Below are positions 16,262 through 26,876 of a stretch of DNA of 29,427 bases, one piece after another (the stretch's first letter is position 1; each line of letters opens with the position of its first letter). Source of the stretch: Actinomycetota bacterium (GTDB lineage: Bacteria > Actinomycetota > Actinomycetes > Nanopelagicales > Nanopelagicaceae); assembly GCA_027731885.1 (NCBI GenBank), contig JAQCAO010000003.1, positions 1 through 29,427 on the forward strand, read 5' to 3'. A model generated the notes under the pieces. It worked only from the letters and a program-made list of their open reading frames with translations, made no database searches and had not been told where the DNA came from. The translations under genes were made by a program, and so were the position numbers.

Positions 16262-16879
16262 ATGGCAGAAATCAAGATCACCGGCACAACACGCACCGAA
16301 TTCGGCAAGGGTGCTTCTCGTCGTGCACGAGTAGCAGGTCTTGTTCCTGCAGTTATCTACGGTCACGGCGAAAAGCCACAGCACATCACACTTCCTGCGC
16401 GCGAACTTGGCGTTGCTTTAAAGCAGTCAAACGTTCTTCTACAAATTAATATTAATGGCAAAGAGGAGCTAACTCTGCCAAAGGCGATCGTCCGCCATCC
16501 GCTTAAGCAGATCCTCGAGCACATCGACCTAGTCGCTGTTCGCCGTGGAGAAAAAGTTATTGTTGCTGTTCCTGTTCACACAGAAGGTGAACACGATCGT
16601 GACGGAATTCTTGAGCACGTTAACAACACAATCGACGTTGAAGTTGAAGCAACTACTATTCCTTCATTCTTCACACTTGACCTAACAGGTCTTGCAGCTG
16701 GCGCATCTCTCTACGCCGAAAGTGTTGCTCTACCTGCTGGCGTTCGCTTGGTATCTGATCCAAGAACTATCGTGGTTCACCTATCTGAGCGTTCAACTGT
16801 CGTTGAAGAAGTTGCCGCAGTAGCACCAGCTGCAGATGATGCAGCGGCACCTGCAGATGATGCTGAGAAGAAGGACTAA
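16262..16879 (+). CDS. rplY: 50S ribosomal protein L25 / general stress protein Ctc
   Basis: Binds 5S rRNA in the large subunit. The 205-residue protein is the long Ctc/TL5 form: an L25 RNA-binding domain (1 to about 95, with R-T-E-F-G-K-G-A-S-R-R-A-R and V-P-A-V-I-Y-G-H-G) and a C-terminal beta domain (about 96-180), then an Ala/Asp-rich acidic tail ending in a Lys-Lys-Asp. A strong AGGAG site precedes ATG 16262. It sits directly before pth, as in many bacteria. Confidence 0.96.
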   Translation: MAEIKITGTTRTEFGKGASRRARVAGLVPAVIYGHGEKPQHITLPARELGVALKQSNVLLQININGKEELTLPKAIVRHPLKQILEHIDLVAVRRGEKVIVAVPVHTEGEHDRDGILEHVNNTIDVEVEATTIPSFFTLDLTGLAAGASLYAESVALPAGVRLVSDPRTIVVHLSERSTVVEEVAAVAPAADDAAAPADDAEKKD

Positions 16880-16899
16880 CAAGCCTTACTCTTTCTCCT

Positions 16900-17484
16900 G
16901 TGAGTTCATCTCCTTGGATAATTGTTGGTCTCGGTAACCCGGGCGAACAATATGCCGCCACTCGCCACAACGTTGGCCAGATGGTTATTGATGAGTTAGC
17001 TAAACGCCATAATGTAAAGCTGAGTACCCATAAGTCAAGCACCGACATCGCCGCCTACAAGTTAGGCGTCGGTGTTGATGCTTTTTCGGTGATCCTTGCA
17101 AAATCAAAGAGTTACATGAATGAATCTGGTGGACCGATAAAAGCACTTGCTAACTTTTATTCAGTAGAGCCGAAACAAATAATTGTTCTGCACGACGAAT
17201 TAGATATCCCATTTGCCGCAATCCGCTCGAAGATCGCGGGCGGCGATAACGGCCACAATGGTCTGAAATCACTTACCTCAGCCTTTGATACCTCCGAATA
17301 TTTTCGGGTGCGTTTAGGTATTGGTCGCCCGATGGGTCAGCAGGATCCAGCAGATTTTGTTCTGAAGCAATTTAGTAAAGAAGAGAAGAAGGACCTGCCT
17401 GAGTTCTTGGATCGCGGCGCAGATGTTGTGGAATCGCTAATTGAAAGAGGGCTTGATTTCACCCAATCTAAATTTAATTCCTGA
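16900..17484 (+). CDS. pth: Peptidyl-tRNA hydrolase
   Basis: Frees tRNA from stalled peptidyl-tRNA. The 194-residue protein carries V-G-L-G-N-P-G-x-x-Y-x-x-T-R-H-N-V-G at about 6-23 with the catalytic His, K-S-Y-M-N-E-S-G-G, and H-D-E-L-D-I-P plus G-G-x-N-G-H-N-G-L-K-S. The start is GTG 16900 with no clear ribosome-binding site, 20 bases after rplY, so it is probably cotranscribed with it. The short gap to ppc (17485-17500) holds a weak CTGG/CCAG stem running into the ppc end, not a clear terminator. Confidence 0.95.
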   Translation: MSSSPWIIVGLGNPGEQYAATRHNVGQMVIDELAKRHNVKLSTHKSSTDIAAYKLGVGVDAFSVILAKSKSYMNESGGPIKALANFYSVEPKQIIVLHDELDIPFAAIRSKIAGGDNGHNGLKSLTSAFDTSEYFRVRLGIGRPMGQQDPADFVLKQFSKEEKKDLPEFLDRGADVVESLIERGLDFTQSKFNS

Positions 17485-17500
17485 AATGAGTTAGCTGGAA

Positions 17501-20227
17501 TCAGCCAGTATTTCGCAGCCCTGCTGCAATACCGTTAATTGTCAGCAGAAGCGCACGGATAAGTGTGGGATCAGATGAATCGCCGGCGGTGCGAACTCGA
17601 TGAAGCAAATTAACTTGCAGCAAATGCAGAGGTGATAAATAAGCCTCACGTACCTGCAGCGTGCGAGCCAATATCGGCTGATCACCAAGCAGAGTGGTCT
17701 TTTCGGTGAGCGCCAAGATCTCTTTTACCGTTAATTCAAATTCTTCAGTAATTGTGTCGAGGAAGTGATGCAACTCTTTAGGAACAAGAGTTTCTACATA
17801 TCTCTTTGCAGTTACTAAATCGGTCTTAGCCAAGGTCATTTCCACATTGCTGATAAAGGTACGGAAGAAGTGCCAATCTTTGAGCATCTTCTTTAATTCA
17901 TCTGACTTGCCAGCTTCGCGTGCCGCCTTTAAGCCAGATCCAACGCCATACCAACCAGGAACAATTTGTCGCGATTGGGTCCAACCAAATACCCAGGGAA
18001 TTGCCCGCAGTGAATCGAGTCCGCCTGCTGCATCAGGACGCCGCGAGGGACGTGATCCAAGGAAGAGATTTCCTAACTGCTCAACGGGCGTCGACGCATA
18101 AAAATATGCCGGCAAGTCAGGGTGGTCAATCAAATTGCGATAGCGCACAAATGAGTTATCACTAATCAGATTCATACATTCGTTCCACTGCGCAAGATCG
18201 GCCGGACTCTGTCGCGGTCCGCGGTTGAGAATTGTTGCTTCAAGGGAAGCAGCGAGAGTTAACTCAACATTTTCGCGAGCAAGTGCCGGCAGCGCATATT
18301 TATCGCTAATTACTTCACCTTGTTCAGTCATCTTTATCTGACCGTCAACCGAACCCCAAGGAAGAGCAACCAAGGCGTCGTAAGTTGGACCACCACCGCG
18401 ACCGACTGAACCACCGCGACCGTGAAATAGGCGAAGCGTTACGCCATATTTCATCGCCACATCACGCAGAATTCTTTGCGCGCGGTGAATCTCTCACGAT
18501 CTGGTTTCGCTTCCGGGATCTTTATTTGAATCTGAATATCCCAGCATTACCTCTTGCACATCACCGCGCAGTTTTACTAGAGAACGATAAGTCGGGTCAG
18601 ATAATAATTTCTCAAGTATTTCACCAGCGGATCTAAGTTCGGCGACGGTTTCAAGAAGTGGCGCAAAACCAATCTTCGCGACTTTCTTATCGAGATCAAC
18701 CAAACCAGCGGCTTTACCAATAACTGTGGCGGCGATTAAATCATCTGCGCCTTTAGTCATTGAGACGATATAGGTTTCTATGACTTCTGGGCCAAAACGT
18801 TGAATTAGATCATTGATTGCTTTAAAGGTATCAAAGGTCTTCTTACCGGCTGCATCTAGCGCAGCAGTTGCGAATGGCGCAGATGAGCCAAGTTCCTTGA
18901 TTAATACTGGAAACTTTTCCGAATGTGAGAGTTCGATATAACCAGAAGGCAATACTTGCTTAAGTAAGTTGTGGTGGGCATCGGAATGTTCGCGAATATC
19001 TAAAGTTGCGTGGGTTAAACCAAAGGCGGCAACACTTCGAATTGTGCGCTCAAGTAAGCCGGTAGCAATTAATTCACCACGGTGGGCAAAGAGCGAATCG
19101 CGCATCAGCGTAAGGTCGGCTATTAACTCAGCGGAGTTTGCATAGTCACGACCTGGCACGTGTGGTGCACCAGCGGCGTGACGATTACGAGTAAAGGCCA
19201 AGCGATGCACAATTGCGGTTGCCTTTAATCGATAAGGCTCTTGTTGGTTGAGTCGTAAAAAGCGCTCTTCAAATTCGGGGATCTTCTTCAAATCTTTTTC
19301 GACAGAGGCGGATAGCTCGGAAGTAGCTCCCACGATTCGAGTTGAGACCGAGAGCATCTGGCGCAGTTGATCCATTGCGGCAATCGTGGTGCGGATTGCA
19401 TGGCCAACTTGAAGAATTACCGCATCTTCAGTGACTTGCGCAGTGATATTTGGATTTCCATCACGATCTCCACCGATCCAAGTACCAAAGGTAAGCGGAC
19501 GCGCCTGCACAGGTAGATCAATATCAAGGCGCTTTAATTCACGGGCAAAGTCATTTAAAACTTCTGGAACAGTATTACGAGCTAGATCATCAAGATAATA
19601 AAGCGCGTTCATCGCTTCATCTAGCGGTTCAGGGCGATCTAAACGCAACTCATCGGTCTGCCATAAGAGATCAACGGTTTCGGCAAGACGTTCATTTTGG
19701 CGGGGATCTAAATCTTGATCTAATAACTTTGCAACTTCACCTAGTTTATTTAATATCGAACGGCGCGCTGCTTCAGTCGGATGCGCAGTAAATACCGGGC
19801 GCACCATTAACTCGCTAATCCACGCTTCTAATTGCTGGTGGGTAAATTCGTGGCCAGGGGTTTGGGCTTTATATGCCGCTTCAATTTTATCGATAGCGCG
19901 ACTTAACCAAGAGCCACCCGCTGCGCGTGATTGCGCAAGTACGCGCGCACGGTGGACTTGTTCTGCCACATTGGCTAAATGAAAATAAGTGCTAAATGCG
20001 CGAACGAGTTGTACTGAATCTTCTACTGAGAGTTTTTCCAGTAATTCGATTCCGCCGCCTTCGCGTACTGCTTTACGAACAGATTCAACTAGATCTAAAA
20101 GCGCTTGGCCCTCTTGACGAACTAGCGATTGCCCCAAGAGATCGCCGAGTTTACGTACATCGCTGCGCAAGATCGCGTCATCACTTGCGATGTTATTTGC
20201 ATCAAATGGGCTCTGCGTCACTGGCAT
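17501..20227 (-). pseudogene. ppc: Phosphoenolpyruvate carboxylase, interrupted by an in-frame UGA
   Basis: Anaplerotic PEP + bicarbonate to oxaloacetate. The 908-codon frame is colinear with PEPC but holds one stop at codon 578 (TGA, 18494-18496). The upstream part (577 residues) has the catalytic His149 in F-T-A-H-P-T-E, W-I-G-G-D-R-D-G-N-P, and G-Y-S-D-S-N-K-D. The downstream part resumes in the same frame with [13 protein letters not shown] and contains [14 protein letters not shown] and the conserved C-terminal N-T-G. The stop sits exactly where PEPCs usually have Trp (S-x-W-E/A). Neither part alone would be active. The gene's own terminal stop is also TGA, so UGA is a normal stop here. 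Explanations are a TGG-to-TGA mutation, a sequencing or assembly error, or readthrough. GTG 20221, eight bases after GAGAGG, may be the true start rather than ATG 20227. Confidence 0.85.
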
Positions 20228-20289
20228 ATCCTCTCAGGAATACACACGTCTTTGATACGCAAATATGCGCGTTAGACTTGGAGCATCAA

Positions 20290-20314
20290 GCCCCCTCCCT
20301 TTTGGGAACGGGGC
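20290..20314 (+). promoter_or_regulatory. GC-rich hairpin in the mfd leader
   Basis: GCCCC (20290-20294) pairs with GGGGC (20310-20314), and an inner TCCC/GGGA stem closes a four-T loop. It lies between the divergent ppc and mfd starts, 35 bases before the mfd ATG. A T-run appears only nine bases after the stem, so it is not a standard terminator. Its role is unknown. Confidence 0.4.
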
Positions 20315-20348
20315 CAAACGGCTTTTCCACGTGAGGATAGGTAGGCAA

Positions 20349-23300
20349 ATGCGTGCATTGGTGCAACTGGTCGGCGGTGAAAGCGCTGTCGCATCTTGCC
20401 TGCACGATTCTAAGAAAGTAATTGCTCCGGCATCAACCTATCCATTCTTACTCGCTAAAGTCGCAGAAGAGTCACCACTGCTGATTGTGACTAGTTCAAG
20501 TCGTGGCGCTGAAGATTTAGCAAACGAACTCCGCGAATTACACAACAGAGTTCTGGAATTTCCTGCTTGGGAGACCTTGCCACACGAGCGTTTAAGCCCG
20601 CGCAGTGACACAGTTGCGCGGCGCTTAGCCACCTTGGCTGATCTTGCTTCACCGAATCAAAACATCCCTATCGTCGTTGCGCCAATCCGTGCCGTTATAC
20701 ATCGCTTCATTGCAGATTTGGCTAGCCAGCCTCTGCAGAGCATAGAAATTGGGAGCGAAGTTGATCTAACTACCTTAATTACCGATTTAACAGAACTGGC
20801 ATATACCCGAACTGACTTAGTTGAAAAGCGAGGAGAGTTTGCAGTTCGCGGAGGCATAGTTGATTTATTCCTGCCACTTTCCGAACATCCCGTGCGTATT
20901 GATTTCTTTGGCGATGAAATTGAAGAGTTGAGCTACTTTGATGTTGCTAGCCAGCGCACTACCTCGCCGGTTGTTGGCAAGTTAACAATCTTGCCCTGCC
21001 GTGAACTGTTGTTGACCTCGCAGATTCGAGAACGTGCTGAAAGCGCTAAAACGAAATACCCGGCGGCTCTGGAAATCCTAGATCGGATCACCCAAGGTAT
21101 TTCTACTGAAGGAATGGAATCTCTTATTCCGATCCTGGTTGATGCTACTGAAACTATTTTGCAGCGAATGCCAGAAGGAACCAAAGTTGTATTTATAGAT
21201 GATGAGCGAATCAGGATGCGCACTATGGATTTACTTGCGACGAATGAAGAATTCTTCGAAGCAGCTTGGTCACACGCAGCCCTTGGCGCAGCAACTCCAC
21301 TACCTGTTACAGATGCGACTTATCTTTCTTGGGAAGATTTGATTGCGGAAATCACGCGCTGCCAACTTACTTCACGCGCCTTCAACCCTTTTGGTTCTGA
21401 CTTAGATAACTCCGCATCCTTTTTAGATTTTCAAGCAATTGATCCGCTGCGCGCGGATATAGATCGCACGATAAGCACCTTACAAGGTGCGGTTGACGCT
21501 GGTTTCACCATAATTTTTTCAGCGGCAGGTCACGGTATGGCAGAACGTTATGCGGGGATCTTTCGCAACGCTGATTTACCTGTAGTAATTGTTTCGGAGC
21601 TACGAGCAATTCCTACAAAGGCTTCGGTGCATATTACCCAATCAGCGATCGCTCACGGATTTTCATCTGACTCAGCGCGAATTCTATTTATTACTGAACG
21701 CGATTTAACGGGCAGCAAAGCATCAGCAAAAGATGGCGCGCGCATGCCTTCCAAACGTAAACAAGCAGTAGATCCGCTAGAACTGCGGGCGGGGGATTTT
21801 GTTGTACACGAGCAACACGGAATTGGTAGATATGTAGAAATGGTGCAGCGCTCGATCGGTGGAATCACAAGAGAATATCTGGTAATTGAATATGCTCCGG
21901 CCAAGCGTGGACAACCCGGCGATCGTATCTTTGTACCAACCGATACTTTGGAACAGGTTAGTAAGTACATTGGTGGTGAATCGCCTACCGTGCACCGAAT
22001 CGGAAGTGGTGAATGGCAGAAAGCTAAAGGCCGTGCCCGAAAGGCAGTTAAACAAATAGCTGGAGAATTGATCCGCCTATATGCAGCACGCACAAGTTCG
22101 CCGGGCTTTGCTTTCTCACCTGACACTCCCTGGCAACGCGAGCTAGAAGATGCTTTCTCTTATATTGAAACACCAGATCAGTTATCAACTATTGAAGAAG
22201 TAAAGCGTGATATGGAAAAGCCCTATCCGATGGATCGCATCATTTGTGGCGATGTGGGTTACGGCAAGACCGAGATTGCGATCAGAGCGGCATTTAAAGC
22301 GGCACAGGATGGTAAACAAGTTGCCGTGCTGGTGCCTACAACTCTCTTGGTGCAACAACATACAAAAACTTTTGCCGAACGTTATGCGGGCTTCCCATTA
22401 AGGGTGGCTGGGCTATCTAGATTTAATAGCGCGAAAGAATCGAAAGATATCTTGGCAGATCTGGCAGCTGGCACCGTCGACGTTGTAATCGGCACTCACC
22501 GTTTGTTATCGCAGGATGTAATCTTTAAAGATTTAGGGCTAGTTGTCGTAGATGAAGAACAGCGTTTTGGGGTAGAACAGAAAGAATCACTTAAAAAGAT
22601 GCGCACAACAGTCGATGTTTTGGCAATGTCTGCAACGCCTATTCCGCGCACCTTAGAGATGGCTGTAACTGGAATCCGCGAAATGTCCACAATTACGACT
22701 CCGCCCGAAGAGCGCCACCCAATTCTTACTTATGTCGGAGCTGCCGAAGATGCGCAGATCCGCGCCGCAATTCATCGCGAACTTTTACGTGATGGACAAA
22801 TTTTTTATATTCATAATCGCGTTGAATCTATAGATCGTGCTGCTGCAAAGATTCAAGATTTAGTACCGGAAGCGCGGATTCGAATTGCACACGGGCAAAT
22901 GAGTGAAGGCGCACTTGAAGATGTCATATTGGCATTCTGGAACCGTGACTTTGATGTACTTGTCTGCACCACAATTGTGGAAAGTGGATTGGATATTGCA
23001 AATGCAAACACCTTAATTGTGGAGCGTGCCGATAACTTTGGCCTTTCCCAGCTCCATCAATTACGTGGTCGCGTTGGCCGAGGTCGCGATCGCGCTTATG
23101 CATATTTTCTCTATCCGCCGGACCAGCCTTTAACCGAAGTTGCGCTCGATCGATTGAAGACTATTGCGACAAATACTGATCTAGGTGCTGGCATGCGCGT
23201 TGCCTTAAAAGATTTGGAGATTCGCGGCGCAGGAAATCTCCTTGGTGGAGAACAATCTGGGCATATTGCAGATGTGGGCTTTGATTTATATATGCGCATG

Positions 23301-23834
23301 GTCGGCGAAGCAGTCAACGATTACAAGACTGGAATAATTGATAAAGCAGAGGAGGTATACGAATGCAAAGTGGAACTTCCAATCAATGCACACTTGGCAG
23401 AGAATTATGTTCCGGGAGAACGTTTACGTTTAGATCTTTATCGTCGCTTGGCAGATGTTGCTAAACCGACTGATGTGCAATCGATCCGTGAAGAGTTACT
23501 GGATAGATTTGGAGAACTGCCTGAGGAAGCAAATGCGCTTTTAGCGGTAGCACAACTGCGCGCCTTAGCTAAATCTCACGGAATACGAGAAGTAGTAGCG
23601 ACTGGAAAATTCTTACGCCTTGCTCCTTTGACCTTGCCAGAATCGCGCCAATTGCGGTTAACCCGTCTCTACCCAGGTTCCATTTACAAGGCTCCCACTC
23701 GCACCGCCTTGATTACATTGCCTAAAAATCCAGGATGGAACCCGTCTAAACCAGCGGCGGAAATAGTGGATACTTCTCTTCTGACCTGGGTTACCGAGGT
23801 CGTAGACCAAATGACGAAAGTGAGCACAACGTGA
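20349..23834 (+). CDS. mfd: Transcription-repair coupling factor Mfd
   Basis: Displaces RNA polymerase stalled at DNA lesions and recruits UvrA. From ATG 20349, with GAGGATAGGTAGG upstream, it is 1161 residues (E. coli 1148). In order it has a UvrB-like N-terminal module, a CarD-like RNA-polymerase interaction domain (A-G-D-F-V-V-H-E-Q-H-G-I-G-R-Y at about 479-493), then a translocase with Walker A G-D-V-G-Y-G-K-T-E near 634, the D-E-E-Q box near 735 and S-A-T-P-I-P-R-T-L-E. The C-terminal helicase lobe has Q-L-R-G-R-V-G-R-G, and the regulatory domain follows. The frame opens 84 bases further upstream, but that extension lacks homology and spans the hairpin. Divergent from ppc; it overlaps the lipoprotein gene by four bases. 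Confidence 0.96.
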   Translation: MRALVQLVGGESAVASCLHDSKKVIAPASTYPFLLAKVAEESPLLIVTSSSRGAEDLANELRELHNRVLEFPAWETLPHERLSPRSDTVARRLATLADLASPNQNIPIVVAPIRAVIHRFIADLASQPLQSIEIGSEVDLTTLITDLTELAYTRTDLVEKRGEFAVRGGIVDLFLPLSEHPVRIDFFGDEIEELSYFDVASQRTTSPVVGKLTILPCRELLLTSQIRERAESAKTKYPAALEILDRITQGISTEGMESLIPILVDATETILQRMPEGTKVVFIDDERIRMRTMDLLATNEEFFEAAWSHAALGAATPLPVTDATYLSWEDLIAEITRCQLTSRAFNPFGSDLDNSASFLDFQAIDPLRADIDRTISTLQGAVDAGFTIIFSAAGHGMAERYAGIFRNADLPVVIVSELRAIPTKASVHITQSAIAHGFSSDSARILFITERDLTGSKASAKDGARMPSKRKQAVDPLELRAGDFVVHEQHGIGRYVEMVQRSIGGITREYLVIEYAPAKRGQPGDRIFVPTDTLEQVSKYIGGESPTVHRIGSGEWQKAKGRARKAVKQIAGELIRLYAARTSSPGFAFSPDTPWQRELEDAFSYIETPDQLSTIEEVKRDMEKPYPMDRIICGDVGYGKTEIAIRAAFKAAQDGKQVAVLVPTTLLVQQHTKTFAERYAGFPLRVAGLSRFNSAKESKDILADLAAGTVDVVIGTHRLLSQDVIFKDLGLVVVDEEQRFGVEQKESLKKMRTTVDVLAMSATPIPRTLEMAVTGIREMSTITTPPEERHPILTYVGAAEDAQIRAAIHRELLRDGQIFYIHNRVESIDRAAAKIQDLVPEARIRIAHGQMSEGALEDVILAFWNRDFDVLVCTTIVESGLDIANANTLIVERADNFGLSQLHQLRGRVGRGRDRAYAYFLYPPDQPLTEVALDRLKTIATNTDLGAGMRVALKDLEIRGAGNLLGGEQSGHIADVGFDLYMRMVGEAVNDYKTGIIDKAEEVYECKVELPINAHLAENYVPGERLRLDLYRRLADVAKPTDVQSIREELLDRFGELPEEANALLAVAQLRALAKSHGIREVVATGKFLRLAPLTLPESRQLRLTRLYPGSIYKAPTRTALITLPKNPGWNPSKPAAEIVDTSLLTWVTEVVDQMTKVSTT

Positions 23835-24436
23835 AGAAGATCCTGGCTGTACTGACAATTGCATCAGCTCTCTTATTGACGGGCTGCTCGCAAAGTAATG
23901 AAGCAGCCATTGTCGGAGATTTCAAGATCACTCAGACCGAACTTCAAAGCAGCATCGACTCAGTAGTAGCAGAGCGCACTGAAGTTGATACATCACAGAT
24001 GCAACTTGAAACGGGAGAAGGGTTAAACCGCGGACAATTGCGCTTCAAGATTTTAATGCACACCTTCGATGAGATAGCGAAGGAGCTTAAGATTGAGGTA
24101 ACTTCTAGCGAAATTACTGCCAAGAAATCCGAACTTATTCAATCTGTTGGTGGTGAAGCTGAACTTCCAAAGAATTTAGTAAATGCTGCAATTGCAAAAC
24201 AAGATTTTGATGCCTATGTACGAGCAATTGTAATTTCAGAACAAATCTCGGCCGCGCTTGCAGCATCTGGCGTACCCGAAGCCGAAGTTTCACCAAGAGT
24301 CGGTGAATTGCTTTCTGCCAAAACTAAATCACTTGGCGTCACTGTTAATCCACGTTATGGGGTATGGGATAACGAAGTGGGCGATGTTGTAGCCAGTAAC
24401 GTAACTGGCGATGCAGTAGTACCTTCAAATAAGTAA
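23831..24436 (+). CDS. SurA-N-like lipoprotein, no PPIase domain
   Basis: A 201-residue lipoprotein: a basic start, a hydrophobic core and a lipobox L-L-T-G-C give lipidation at Cys19. The mature part begins with A-A-I-V-G-D-F-K-I-T, the opening strand of SurA/PrsA-type chaperones, followed by a helical domain. It ends V-N-P-R-Y-G-V-W-D, a motif seen in actinobacterial lipoproteins at this position. No parvulin domain follows, so it is probably a holdase-like or assembly factor rather than an isomerase. The start GTG 23831 overlaps mfd. In mycobacteria the lipoprotein gene lpqU is in the same mfd-mazG-eno cluster, but it need not be homologous. Confidence 0.8.
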   Translation: MKKILAVLTIASALLLTGCSQSNEAAIVGDFKITQTELQSSIDSVVAERTEVDTSQMQLETGEGLNRGQLRFKILMHTFDEIAKELKIEVTSSEITAKKSELIQSVGGEAELPKNLVNAAIAKQDFDAYVRAIVISEQISAALAASGVPEAEVSPRVGELLSAKTKSLGVTVNPRYGVWDNEVGDVVASNVTGDAVVPSNK

Positions 24437-24440
24437 AACC

Positions 24441-25085
24441 ATGTCAGGTTCAGAACTTCAACGCCTCGTTGAGGTAATGGATCGCCTCCGTTCTCCAGGT
24501 GGCTGTCCTTGGGATGCCGAACAAACGCACGAATCTTTAATTAAGTACTTACTTGAAGAATCGTACGAATTTATCGATTCGGTTGATGGTAAAGATCGCG
24601 ATGGTATGCGCGAAGAACTGGGCGATGTTCTATTGCAGGTTTACTTCCACTCCCGAATCGCAGAGGATCATCCGACTGATCCATTCTCAATTGAAGATGT
24701 TGCCCGCGCAATCGCCGATAAGTTGATTCGCCGCCATCCACACGTCTTCAATGGACTGGAAGTATCTGGCAACCGAGAAATTATTGATAATTGGGAAGAG
24801 ATAAAAGCGAAAGAGAAGGGGCGCACATCAGCACTTGATGGCGTTGCTCTTGCACAACCAGCACTACCTTTAGTTGAAAAACTTCTCTATCGCGCCGAAA
24901 AATATAGAGTTGAAGTATCGCTACCTAAATATCAAAGCGATAAGCCTGCGACTGAAGAGAGCGTTGGCCAAGCGCTGGCATCGATAATCGCATGGGCGCG
25001 CGATAACGAAATCGACCCGGAAAATGCGCTGCGCCTATATGGCCGCCAAATTGCTGAGCAGATTAAGGCTGATGAGTCACGGTAG
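24441..25085 (+). CDS. mazG: MazG-family nucleoside triphosphate pyrophosphohydrolase
   Basis: Hydrolyses NTPs or dNTPs to the monophosphate and PPi, a house-cleaning role for damaged nucleotides. The 214-residue protein opens with L-R-S-P-G-G-C-P-W-D-A-E-Q-T-H-E-S-L. Metal-binding acidic motifs follow: L-L-E-E-S-Y-E-F-I-D and R-E-E-L-G-D-V-L-L-Q. The W-E-E-I-K-A-K-E-K segment is typical of MazG. E. coli MazG (263 residues) has two tandem MazG domains; the second is reduced here. It lies four bases after the lipoprotein gene and 64 bases before eno. Confidence 0.92.
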   Translation: MSGSELQRLVEVMDRLRSPGGCPWDAEQTHESLIKYLLEESYEFIDSVDGKDRDGMREELGDVLLQVYFHSRIAEDHPTDPFSIEDVARAIADKLIRRHPHVFNGLEVSGNREIIDNWEEIKAKEKGRTSALDGVALAQPALPLVEKLLYRAEKYRVEVSLPKYQSDKPATEESVGQALASIIAWARDNEIDPENALRLYGRQIAEQIKADESR

Positions 25086-25131
25086 TATTGCCCTATACCG
25101 CTCAGTGCCGAGCGTGCCAAGACGCAAGTAA

Positions 25132-26430
<1,299 letters not shown>

Positions 26431-26444
26431 TTAAAGGTTTCGCC

Positions 26445-26873
26445 ATGCGCCGCCGACGTCGTAGTTATTCATCATCTCGACGTCCATCCAACGGTCGGCG
26501 TGCTCGTGGTAACGCTCGCCCCCTAGCGCTAATTGCAATCATCTTTATCTTTACTTTGACTCTAGCTCCACCGATCAAAAATTACTTTACACAACGCGCA
26601 CAGATCAGTGCGCTTAAATCACAAGTAGAATCAGATCGCACCGCTTTACAAAAAGCCCGCGCCGAGTTAAGTGCTTGGCAAGATCCAGATTATATAAAGT
26701 CACAAGCGCGCGAGCGTCTGCACTTTGTGATGCCAGGTGAGCGCCAGTACATAGTCACGGGTACAGATATTACGAAGTCACAGCCACAAACAACTCAGAT
26801 TGCCGGACAACTTCCGGCGGGTGCTCCTTGGTACACCAAGATAATTGCATCGGTTACTGAATCTGGCCTGTAG
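26445..26873 (+). CDS. ftsB: FtsB/DivIC-type septum formation initiator
   Basis: Small bitopic division protein that, with FtsL and FtsQ, activates septal peptidoglycan synthesis. The 142-residue protein has a very Arg-rich cytosolic N terminus (1-24), one membrane helix (about 27-45), a short coiled coil (about 50-82), and a C-terminal globular part containing D-P-D-Y-I-K-S-Q-A-R-E-R-L-H-F-V-M-P-G-E, the usual DivIC-family end. It follows eno by 14 bases; eno-ftsB-DUF501-ppx is a conserved actinobacterial order (Rv1023-Rv1026). Confidence 0.93.
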   Translation: MRRRRRSYSSSRRPSNGRRARGNARPLALIAIIFIFTLTLAPPIKNYFTQRAQISALKSQVESDRTALQKARAELSAWQDPDYIKSQARERLHFVMPGERQYIVTGTDITKSQPQTTQIAGQLPAGAPWYTKIIASVTESGL

Positions 26874-26876
26874 TTA

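Noticed and set aside
17485..17515. Bidirectional terminator between pth and ppc
   Set aside because: The CTGG/CCAG stem is only four pairs and has no T-run on either strand.
18494..18496. UGA recoded as Trp genome-wide
   Set aside because: UGA ends many clear genes here, including ppc itself (17501-17503), mfd, pth and CopD-CtaG, so it is a working stop codon.
18461..18530. Frameshift as the cause of the ppc split
   Set aside because: Both halves are in the same frame with the expected spacing; neither alternative frame between them gives PEPC-like residues. It is a point nonsense codon.
20261..20275. Operator-like palindrome CGCA-AATA-TGCG upstream of mfd
   Set aside because: Arms of four bases are expected by chance, and no second copy was seen nearby.
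20265..20348. N-terminal extension of Mfd by 28 residues
   Set aside because: The extension has no homology, runs through a GC-rich hairpin, and ATG 20349 has a better ribosome-binding site and matches the usual Mfd start.
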